Position numbers and translations under genes: made by a program. The notes under the pieces were generated by a model, which was given only the letters and a program-made list of their open reading frames with translations, was not told where the DNA came from and ran no database searches. Shown in pieces: positions 15,508 through 23,700 of a DNA stretch of 64,000 nucleotides; positions within the stretch are counted from its first letter, which is position 1, and the number at the start of each line of letters is the position of its first letter. The DNA is from CADEDH01 sp965262175. GTDB lineage: Bacteria; Actinomycetota; Acidimicrobiia; Acidimicrobiales; SZUA-35. The stretch spans positions 2,542,001 through 2,606,000 of the forward strand of contig CBDHES010000002.1 of assembly GCA_965262175.1 (NCBI GenBank), given 5' to 3'.

Positions 15508-17715
15508 TCAGGGGTAGAAGTCGGTCGTCGGCTCGGCCCACAGGTAGATACAGATCACGACCCGGTCGCCGGCGTCCCAATCGCCGAACTCGGGGATGAT
15601 CCCGTTCACCCCGTCCAGTGGCTGGTCGGCCCCGAAATCCTCGATGAACGCCTGCTCACAGAGGGCGTAGCCCTCGTCCACCAGGGCGTCGACGTCGTAG
15701 GCACCGTCGGTGCCCCCGGTCAGCGTCTCCCAGAACAGCACCTGACCCCGGTGAGGCTCGGAGCACTCGGCGGTCAGGACCGTCTGCTCGTAGCCGACGA
15801 CGGAATCGACGGCGAACTCGGCTTCGGGGTCGGTCGGCAGGAAGCAGGCCCGGTCGGCGAGGCGCCACAACAGGTTCGGGTCGCCGGAGTCCAGCGAGAC
15901 CTGGGGATCGGCGGCCGCCCCCTCGAGTGGGATGTCGATCGTGCCCTGGTCGGCGCGCACGGCGACGCACTGGAGGTTGTAGGACTGCTCGTTCGTCCAC
16001 TCCTCGAAGACCGGCGTGACCACCTCGCTGAGGAGCTCGGTCTCCTGGTGGCCGACGCCGACGTAGTTGGCGAACACGTCCTCGCACCTCGAGAACCCGT
16101 GATCGAACAAGGCGTCCTGGCCCGGGTAGGTACCCCCGGCGTCGGGGTGCTGGATGACGCCGGTCACCTGAGCGAGATGGGGCTCCTCGCACGGGACCAG
16201 GGTCACGGTGTCGAAGATCGAGGTCGTCAGGGGAGCGTTGAAGCAGTCGCCCTGGGCGAGGTCGATCGACGGGATCTCGCCCAGCCGCGGGGCCTCGGTC
16301 GTGGTCGTCGTCTCGCTGGTCGCCGTCGTGCCGGTCGTGCCGGTGGTCTCGCTGGTCGGCTCGCCGGCCTCGGTGGCCCCGTCGGTGTCGGGCTCCGCTG
16401 GGCCGTCGGCCGTGGCCGCCTCGCCGTCGTCCCCGCCGGGGGGATCGTCCTCGAGGGCCCGGAGCCCGAACCACGCCCCGACGACGACGATGGCTGCGAT
16501 CGGGACCGCAGCGACGAGCCACCACAGCCGGCGGCCCGGCCTCGCGGCGGTCGGGGGGACCGGTCCCAGCTGGCCACCGGTCGTGTGACCACCGCCGGGG
16601 GGCGGTCCGGCGCTGCCGGGAGGCGGCGACGGGGTCGGGGTGAACCCGGCGGCGACCGGTTGGGGCTGCCACCCCGCCTGGCCGGCGATGGGCGCCGGGC
16701 CACCGGCCGGGACCGGGTCCGGCAACGGGGTTCCGGGGCCACCGGTCGGGCCGGGGCCGCTGACGTAGGGGCCGGGCGGTGGGCCACCGACGGGTGGGCC
16801 GCCGGGGGGTGGCCCGGACGGCACGCCGACGCCGGCCATGCCGATCTGGGATCGATCGACCACCGAGGTCGCCGGCTCGGGTGGAGTCGGGGCTGGCGGC
16901 GACCACGAGGCGCCGGCGGCGATCGCCTCGCGGAGGTCGGTGGCCAACATCGCTGCGGTCGGGTACCGGTCGTCGGGCCGCTTGGCCATCGCCCGTTCGA
17001 TGCAGCGGCAGACCTCGTCGGGGGCCAGGTGGCGGAGGTCGGGGACCGGTTCGGTCGCCGCCTTCATCCCGATCGCCAGCACGCCCCGCTCGGTGGCGAA
17101 GGGCGGGGTACCCGAGATCATGGCGAACAACGTCGCACCGAGGGAGTAGATGTCGGATCGGGACTCGTGGGGGAGCCCGTCGAACGCTTCTGGCGGCGCG
17201 TAGAACGGGGTCATCTGGATCCCGCGGGACAGACCGACCGTGCCCTCGACCAGCTTGGCGATGCCGAAGTCGACGATGACCGGATGCCCGTTGTCGTCGA
17301 TCATGATGTTGTCGGGCTTGAGATCGCAATGGAGCACGTGCGACCGGTGCGCATGGTCGACCGCATCGGCCACCTCGGCGGTGGCGTGGGCCGCCTCCCG
17401 CCAGCCGATCGGACCCTGGGCCAACCGGTCGGCCACCGAGCCGGCGGCATAGTACGGCATGATGAAGTAGTACTGACCGCCGCTGGTCGTGCCCGACGAG
17501 TAGATCGGGGCGATGCCGGGGTGGTTGGAGATGCTGGCCATCAGCTGCCGCTCCCGTTGGAACAGCCGCTGCGACTCGTAGTCGTAGTTGGCGTGGATCA
17601 TCTTCACCGCAACGTCGCGGTTGAGATCGAGCTGCCGGGCCCGGTAGACGCGACCGCTGCCCCCCGCCCCGATCTCCGCCGCTTCGCTCAGCCCTTCGAT
17701 CTCGAGATCGACCAC
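15508..17715 (-). CDS. Receptor-type Ser/Thr protein kinase with extracellular septum-formation-like domains
   Basis: A 735-residue PknB-class kinase. The kinase domain spans about 8-270 with a glycine loop GAGGSGRVY, VAVKMI lysine, catalytic HCDLKPDN and VDFGIAKL. A Pro/Gly-rich linker (about 280-385) leads to a transmembrane helix (about 395-418), a Thr-rich spacer and an extracellular part with two related Cys-containing modules (DCFN...PCEEPH and ACFL...ECSEPH) like the Septum_form family. GTG start with AGGAGG ten bases upstream. It probably links an envelope signal to cytoplasmic phosphorylation. Confidence 0.9.
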   Translation of the reverse strand: MVDLEIEGLSEAAEIGAGGSGRVYRARQLDLNRDVAVKMIHANYDYESQRLFQRERQLMASISNHPGIAPIYSSGTTSGGQYYFIMPYYAAGSVADRLAQGPIGWREAAHATAEVADAVDHAHRSHVLHCDLKPDNIMIDDNGHPVIVDFGIAKLVEGTVGLSRGIQMTPFYAPPEAFDGLPHESRSDIYSLGATLFAMISGTPPFATERGVLAIGMKAATEPVPDLRHLAPDEVCRCIERAMAKRPDDRYPTAAMLATDLREAIAAGASWSPPAPTPPEPATSVVDRSQIGMAGVGVPSGPPPGGPPVGGPPPGPYVSGPGPTGGPGTPLPDPVPAGGPAPIAGQAGWQPQPVAAGFTPTPSPPPGSAGPPPGGGHTTGGQLGPVPPTAARPGRRLWWLVAAVPIAAIVVVGAWFGLRALEDDPPGGDDGEAATADGPAEPDTDGATEAGEPTSETTGTTGTTATSETTTTTEAPRLGEIPSIDLAQGDCFNAPLTTSIFDTVTLVPCEEPHLAQVTGVIQHPDAGGTYPGQDALFDHGFSRCEDVFANYVGVGHQETELLSEVVTPVFEEWTNEQSYNLQCVAVRADQGTIDIPLEGAAADPQVSLDSGDPNLLWRLADRACFLPTDPEAEFAVDSVVGYEQTVLTAECSEPHRGQVLFWETLTGGTDGAYDVDALVDEGYALCEQAFIEDFGADQPLDGVNGIIPEFGDWDAGDRVVICIYLWAEPTTDFYP

Positions 17716-17778
17716 CGCTCGCCCGCCTCCTGCTCACAGCCGGCCCGCTCGGTGCCGCCCCTCGTTGCGGCTCCGAGT

Positions 17779-17793
17779 CGTCGTAGCACGACG
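17779..17793. promoter_or_regulatory. Short inverted repeat upstream of the kinase gene
   Basis: CGTCGT and ACGACG flank AGC, a perfect 15-base inverted repeat about 65 bases before the kinase start. It may be an operator; a TACCGT that could serve as -10 on the minus strand lies just upstream. Confidence 0.3.
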
Positions 17794-17830
17794 GTACCGC
17801 ACTCGTGGCGGTCCGGGTCGTCGGGCGCTG

Positions 17831-18766
17831 TCAGTCGCCCGGGTAGGGGTTGAAGTTGAGGCGGAGTCCCGGCCGGTGCCACCGGGTCCGCAGCAGGGTC
17901 CCCTCGAGGGAACCGGTGATGTAGGCCGTCGTCAGGTCGGGTCCGCCGAAGCAGATGTTGGTCGTGATGGCATCGCCGGTCGGGACGTGACGGGTCGTCC
18001 CGTCGGGAGCGAACTCGGTGACGCCGCCGTTGCGGATCGTCGCCACGCAGACGTGGCCAGCCGAGTCGACGGCCAGCGAGTCGAGCAGCTGCTCACCCTC
18101 CAGGCCGGCCACCAGGCGGCCCCTCGTGCCGGTGCCGTAGGGCGTGTCGAGGCGGCCGGGTCCGGCCACGTCCCACACCCGGAGCCGCCCGGTGTGGGTC
18201 TCGGCGGCGTAGAGCAGGTCGCCGTCGGGCGAGAGCCCGATCCCGTTCGGCCCCTCGACGGGGTGGATCACCTCGGTGATCGACGTTCCGTCTGGCCGGG
18301 CGTAGTAGATCCCCCCATGGTCCCGGTGCCGGGGATGGTGCTTGCCGTGGTCGGTGAACCAGAACCCGCCGTCGGCGTCGAACACCAGGTCGTTCGGAGC
18401 GCTCAACCGGTGCCCACCGACCTCGGTGTAGAGGGTCTCCACCGCGCCGGTCGCCAGATCGACGGCCTGGATCGAGCCGCCCTCGTAGCCGGTCAGATCG
18501 TCGGAGATCCGGACCCGACCCTTGGCGTCGCGGGTGGTGGCGAAGCTGCCGTTGTTGCACACGTAGACCCGTCCGTCGGGCCCGAGGGCGATGCCGTTCG
18601 GCCCACCCCCGCACTCGGCGACCACCTCGACCCCGCCGTCGGCCCCAACCCGGCTGATCGTCCCCCGTGCGATCTCCACCAGCACCACCGAGCCGTCGGG
18701 CATGGCGATCGGCCCTTCGGGGAACAGCAGTCCGGTCGCCATGATCTCGATCTCGTGGGTGTCCAC
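17831..18766 (-). CDS. SMP-30/gluconolactonase/LRE-family hydrolase
   Basis: A 311-residue beta-propeller hydrolase of the SMP-30 class, which open lactones using a single divalent metal. Repeated blade signatures are visible: EGPIAMPDGSV (metal glutamate), GGPNGIALGPDGRVY, SAPNDLVFDADGGFWFTD (Asn ligand), GPNGIGLSPDG (Asn ligand) and LDSLAVDSAGHV (Asp). GTG 18766 is preceded by GGAG; longer versions would run into the divergent promoter region. It is divergent from an amidohydrolase, so the two could process related lactone or amide substrates. Confidence 0.85.
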   Translation of the reverse strand: MDTHEIEIMATGLLFPEGPIAMPDGSVVLVEIARGTISRVGADGGVEVVAECGGGPNGIALGPDGRVYVCNNGSFATTRDAKGRVRISDDLTGYEGGSIQAVDLATGAVETLYTEVGGHRLSAPNDLVFDADGGFWFTDHGKHHPRHRDHGGIYYARPDGTSITEVIHPVEGPNGIGLSPDGDLLYAAETHTGRLRVWDVAGPGRLDTPYGTGTRGRLVAGLEGEQLLDSLAVDSAGHVCVATIRNGGVTEFAPDGTTRHVPTGDAITTNICFGGPDLTTAYITGSLEGTLLRTRWHRPGLRLNFNPYPGD

Positions 18767-18778
18767 CCTCGCTCCAAT

Positions 18779-18808
18779 CTGACGGGCCCCATCGGGCGTG
18801 GCTAGCGT
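18779..18808 (+). promoter_or_regulatory. Promoter of the amidohydrolase gene
   Basis: CTGACG (18779-18784) and TAGCGT (18803-18808) are 18 bases apart. Unlike most promoters here this leaves a long leader, and the gene has a ribosome site (AGAAGGGGG) before ATG 18882. Confidence 0.4.
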
Positions 18809-18881
18809 TTCGTTCGGGACCTTAGGCACGAGGTGACGGCCGGGTCGAGACGCCGGCCGCCACGAGAAGGGGGACGGCGTC

Positions 18882-20615
18882 ATGGCCGACTACGACATCC
18901 ACATCACCGGCGGCACGATCGTCGACGGAACCCGCGTACCCCGCTACCGGGGTGACGTCTGGATCCGCGACGGCCACATCGCTCGGCTGGGGGGCCGGGC
19001 CGACGGAACGGCCGACCGGGTCATCGACGCCGAGGGCAAGATCGTCGCCCCCGGGTTCGTCGATCTCCACACCCACTACGACGCCCAGATCCGGTGGGAT
19101 CCGTGGTGCACGATCTCGGGATACCACGGTGTGACCAGCGTCGTCCTCGGGAACTGTGGGTTCGGGTTCGCCCCGGTCAAGCCGGAGTTCCGGGACCGGT
19201 CGATGCTGACCATGACCAGGACCGAGGCCATCCCGTACGAGTCGATGCGCCAGGGCATGGCCTGGGACTGGGAGACGATCCCGGACTACCTCGACTCGCT
19301 CGACCGGGCCCCCAAGGGCGTCAACTGCATCCAGTACATGCCGACCGCCTCGCTCATGACCTACGTCATGGGCCTCGACAAGGCCAAGGCGGGCGAGCCG
19401 GCCTCGGCCGAGGAGCGGGCCGAGATGCAACGCCTCCTCCATGAGGGCATGGACGCCGGCCTGTGCGGGTTCTCCATCCAGCGGCTCGGGCCCGACTCGG
19501 TCCAGGCCGACTACGACGGCTCGCCCATGGTGACCGACATCATGCACGACGCCGACATCCTCGCCCTGGCCGAGGTCTTGGCGGCCCGGGACGAGGGGTT
19601 CATCCAGATCACCCAGGGGACCGGCGACATCAAGGCCGACCTGGCGTTCCTGGAGCAGCTGGCCGCCACCGCCCAGCGGCCGATCCTCCACAACGTCGTC
19701 GCCCCGGCCCGGACCGACCCCGAGGTCCACCGCCGGCCGCTCCGGTGGATCGAGAAGTGCCGCAACCAGGGTCTGCCCCTCTACGCCCAGTGCGGGACGG
19801 GACGGGCCGGCTTCGCCTTCACGCTCGAGCACTGGAACCTGTACGACGCCTCCCCCGCCTGGCGGGCGGTGACGACGGGCACCAAGGACGAGAAGATGGC
19901 CAAGATGCAGGACCCGGAGCTGCGGCGGGCCCTGGTCGACGAGGCCGAGGAGGCCGATCGCCGACTCCAGGTCATCCAGGCCGGGGTGGGGGGCAACCCC
20001 AAGGGCCTCGTCGTCCAGGGAGTGAACCGACAGGAGGACCTGCAGCGCTACGTCGGCCGGTCGGTTGGCGACATCGCCGCCGACGAGGGCAAGCACCACA
20101 TCGAGGTGATGCTCGACCTGTCGCTGGCCGGCGACCTCAACGTCGAGTTCCTCGGACCGGACAAGGGCTCCAACGCGGAGTTCATGGCCGAGATGATGCA
20201 CAACCCCTACGCCATCCCCGGGGTGTCCGACGGCGGGGCCCACACCAAGTTCTTCACCGGCGGTGCCTACACGACCGACTTCCTGACCTGGCTGGTCCGC
20301 GACGAGGGGGTGGTCAGCCTCGAGGAGGCCCACTTCCGGTTGTCGAACCTCCCGGCCAAGGCGGCCGGCTTCCGCGACCGAGGGGTTCTGGAGGAGGGCA
20401 AGGCGGCCGACGTCGTCGTCTATGACCTCGACGAGTTGGCCATCGACCCGCCGTGGATCGGCACCGTCGAACACGACCTGCCCGGCGGCGAGTGGCGGCG
20501 GGTCCAGCGGGCCAAGGGCTACGAGGCGATCATCGTCAACGGCGCCGTGACCTTCTCGGACGACGAGTGCACCGGGGCCACCCCCGGTCGGCTCCTCCGT
20601 CACGGCCGGGGCTGA
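18882..20615 (+). CDS. N-acyl-D-amino-acid deacylase-like amidohydrolase
   Basis: A 577-residue metal-dependent amidohydrolase of the D-aminoacylase group. The N-terminal small beta domain (ITGGTIVDGT) is followed by the metal-binding VDLHTHYDAQ (HxH), the group-specific VLGNCGFGFAP, and the later metal Asp in GVSDGGAHTKF. The C-terminal part returns to the small domain with KAADVVVYDLDEL. The group hydrolyses N-acyl-D-amino acids or related amides and carbamoyl compounds; the exact substrate is not evident. A perfect 14-base hairpin follows the stop. Confidence 0.88.
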   Translation: MADYDIHITGGTIVDGTRVPRYRGDVWIRDGHIARLGGRADGTADRVIDAEGKIVAPGFVDLHTHYDAQIRWDPWCTISGYHGVTSVVLGNCGFGFAPVKPEFRDRSMLTMTRTEAIPYESMRQGMAWDWETIPDYLDSLDRAPKGVNCIQYMPTASLMTYVMGLDKAKAGEPASAEERAEMQRLLHEGMDAGLCGFSIQRLGPDSVQADYDGSPMVTDIMHDADILALAEVLAARDEGFIQITQGTGDIKADLAFLEQLAATAQRPILHNVVAPARTDPEVHRRPLRWIEKCRNQGLPLYAQCGTGRAGFAFTLEHWNLYDASPAWRAVTTGTKDEKMAKMQDPELRRALVDEAEEADRRLQVIQAGVGGNPKGLVVQGVNRQEDLQRYVGRSVGDIAADEGKHHIEVMLDLSLAGDLNVEFLGPDKGSNAEFMAEMMHNPYAIPGVSDGGAHTKFFTGGAYTTDFLTWLVRDEGVVSLEEAHFRLSNLPAKAAGFRDRGVLEEGKAADVVVYDLDELAIDPPWIGTVEHDLPGGEWRRVQRAKGYEAIIVNGAVTFSDDECTGATPGRLLRHGRG

Positions 20616-20623
20616 GCCCGACG

Positions 20624-20657
20624 AATCGTTCGGCGCCAGCGCCGGCGCCGAACGATT
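20624..20657 (+). terminator. Perfect 14-base hairpin terminator
   Basis: AATCGTTCGGCGCC and its exact complement GGCGCCGAACGATT enclose a six-base loop, starting nine bases after the amidohydrolase stop. There is no T-run. It insulates the helicase gene from read-through. Confidence 0.65.
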
Positions 20658-20692
20658 TCAGGTGGTGGCCGATAGCAACCACCGGTCGGCCC

Positions 20693-20698
20693 TAGCCT
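20693..20698 (+). promoter_or_regulatory. Leaderless-type -10 element (TAGCCT) of the helicase gene
   Basis: TAGCCT followed by eight bases and ATG 20707. It supports 20707 over the in-frame ATG at 20662, which lies upstream of this hexamer. Confidence 0.5.
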
Positions 20699-20706
20699 TA
20701 CAGGTC

Positions 20707-23700
20707 ATGGACCGGGAACCGGCGGAGCGCTCCCCCCAGTCCCCCGAGGCGACTCGGCGGGTACTGCAGCTGATCGATTTCCTGAGCGCCTACGACGCGC
20801 AGAAGAACCCACCGGTCCGCGACTTTCGCCAGCACTCGCCGTACCTGCTGCTCGACGGCGACCTGCCCGACGTGCCGGGAGTGGTGCTGACCCCGTCGTC
20901 GGAGGTGTGGCTGAGCGTCGAGTTCCTGTCGGTCCCGCCCCGGCCGGCGATCCCGGCCCGGATCACCGACATCGTCGTCCTCGACGACGCCGGCCTCGGT
21001 GACGAGCGCCGCCCCCAGATCGATCTGTCGACCGGTCCGGGTCAGAAGCTGGTCGAGCGGGCCCAGTCCTGGATCGACGAGACGTGGGAGCCGTGGGCGC
21101 AGCGGTCCCGGCAGACCCGGGCGGCCAAGGAGCTGTACCGGCGGTTGTTCGAGCAGCGGGAGATGCTGCGGGCCGACCGCGAGACCTATGAGCTGGTGTG
21201 GGGATTCGGTCGGGTCCGCTTCGGTCACACCTCGCCGGCCAAGGTCGACCATCCGATCCTGACCATCGGAGCCGAGATCGACGTCGCCGTCAGCTCGGGT
21301 CGATTGACCGTCCGCCCCGCCGGAGGTCTCGAGGTCGAGCCGTACTTCCTGGCCGGCCTCGACATCGCCGATCGGGCGGGGTTCATCGCCCTCCGTGACG
21401 TGGTGTCGAGCGCCGAGACCATGATGGACCCGTGGGACCGGACGGAGATGCGGAACCTCCTCCGCCAGCTGATCCGGACCATCGACCACGGGGGCGGCTT
21501 CGCCGATGAGGCGTCGATCGGATCCGACGCGGCGGTGATCGACGACTCCTGGGCGCTGTTCCTCCGCCGCCGCCGGCCCGACTACCAGGGCTTCCTCGAC
21601 GACCTCCGGTCGCTCTACCGGGGTGGCGCCCAGCCCCCCGACCCGCTGAAGGCCCTGGTCATCGACTCGCCGTCGACGCTCGTCGCCGAAGCGGTCACGG
21701 GCGAGGGGTCGGGGGCCGATGTCAAAGCCCCGAACGGAGCGGCCGAGCCGGAGGAGCTGTTGCTGCCGCTCCCGTCGAACGAGGAGCAGCGGCGCATCCT
21801 CGACCTGGTTCGGCACCGCCCCGGCGTCACCGTCCAGGGTCCGCCCGGCACCGGCAAGTCGCACACGATCGCCAACATCATCTCCCACTACGTGGCCCAC
21901 GGGAAGCGGGTGCTGGTCGTCGCCGAGAAGGAGCAGGCCCTCACCGTCCTGGCCGAGAAGATCCCGGAGGGCATCCGCGATCTGACCGTGTCGGTCCTGG
22001 GGGCCGACGAGGACGGTCGGCGCCGCCTCGAAGCGTCGATCGGCCAGATCCAGACGCGGGTGGCGGCCATCGACCGGGTCCACGCCGACGAGGTCATCGA
22101 GCGGTTGGAGACCCAGCTGGCCCTGATCGACGCCGACACCGAACGGGTGACCGAGGACCTCCTCGAAGCGCGTCGGACCGAAACGAACCCGCTCGAGGGG
22201 GCGTGGGCGGCCGGGGAGCGGCCGACCCCGGCCAAGGCGGCCCGGTGGTTGGCGGCCAGCGAAGACACCCTCGGCTACATCGGCGACCCGGTGTGGCCGG
22301 GCACCACCCCGCCGCTCAACGCCGACGAGGTGGCCGAGCTCGGGTCGCTGCTGATCGACGTCGGCATGGTCCGGGCTCGGGCGTCGTTGGCCGACCTCCC
22401 CGACCCGAGCCGGATCCCGACCGGGCCGGAGCTGGCCGAGATCCTGGCCCAGACCCGTTCGGTCAGCACCCGGGTCGACGAGCTCCCTCCGGGCGCCGTG
22501 AACTGGGACGCGTTGCTCGATGCACCGAGCGGCCTGGTCGTCGACCTCCAGACCGCGGTCGACCGGGAACGGGATTGGCTCCTCAAAGCGTCCGGCGGGT
22601 GGGTCAGCGAGCTCATCGAGCAGATGAGCGATCCGCTGCTCCGGGAGCAGTGGACGACGTTCGCCGACGAGTGCCGGGCCGACCGGGAGCGGCTGCTCGG
22701 CCTGGCGACGGTGTTCGAGTCGCACGAGGTGATCGTCCCCGCCGAGCCGGCGGCCGATTTCCGGGCCGCCCTGGCCGAGGCCGGCGAGCGGTTGTTCTCC
22801 AAGGGTCGGCTCGGACTCGGCCCGACGGGGCGTCGGGCCAAGTGGGCGGTCAGCCTCTGCCGGGTCGACGGCCACCCGCCGGCCACCCCCGGCGAGGTCG
22901 ACCTGTGCCTGGCCAAGCTCGATCTCGAACAGGGCCGGCGGACCCTGGTGACCCGGTGGGCCAACCGGTCGAACCGGCTCGACCTGCCCCCGCTCGACTC
23001 CGACCAGCCCGAGCTGGCCATCGGCGATGAGTTGGACCTGATCGACCGGGCCGCCACCTCGGAGCAGCGGTGGCAGGACATCGGCTCCCAGTGCGACCGC
23101 CTGGGGATCGCCACCGCACCCCATCCGGACCACGACGAGCTGGCCCGGCTCAAGGAGGTGCTGGAGGTCGTCGAGCACGCCCAACGGCTCCGCCACGCCG
23201 AGGTCACCCGCCAGGAGCTCGGGTCGGCCCTCGAGGCCGGGCAGGCGACGGCCAACCCGTCACCGCTGTGGGCTCGCCTGTCGGAGGCGCTGGCCGCCGA
23301 GGAGATCGACGCCTGGGAGGAGGCCCGCTCGGAGCTGGTCGAGCTGGGCGGCGTGGCGGTCCGGGCCGGTCGGCTGATGACCCTCCACGACCGTCTGGCC
23401 GCCGATGCCCCGGACCTGGCCCGGGCCCTGGTCGACGATCCTCGACTGGCGACCGAGATGGGCGACATCGAGCTCGCCTGGCAGTGGGCCCAGCTCGACC
23501 AGGAACTCGCTCGGCTCCACGCGTCGACCGATCCCACCGAGCTCCAACGGGAGCTCGACCAGCTGACCGAACGGCGCCGACGGACCGTCACCGAGCTGGT
23601 CTCGGAGCGGGCGTGGCGGCGACTGGCCGACCGGATCGGCGACGCCGAGCGCCAGGCCCTGAACAGCTACCTCCAGGCGGTCAAGCGGTACGGCAAGACC

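Noticed and set aside
15656..17853. Long open frames antisense or out of frame to the Ser/Thr kinase gene, up to about 700 codons
   Set aside because: They are Arg/Gly/Pro-rich with no domain signatures, as expected for shadow frames in 70 % GC DNA; the kinase frame has all catalytic motifs.
20662..20706. Upstream in-frame ATG extending the helicase by 15 residues
   Set aside because: It precedes the TAGCCT hexamer, lies just after the hairpin, and adds residues without similarity; ATG 20707 is better placed.
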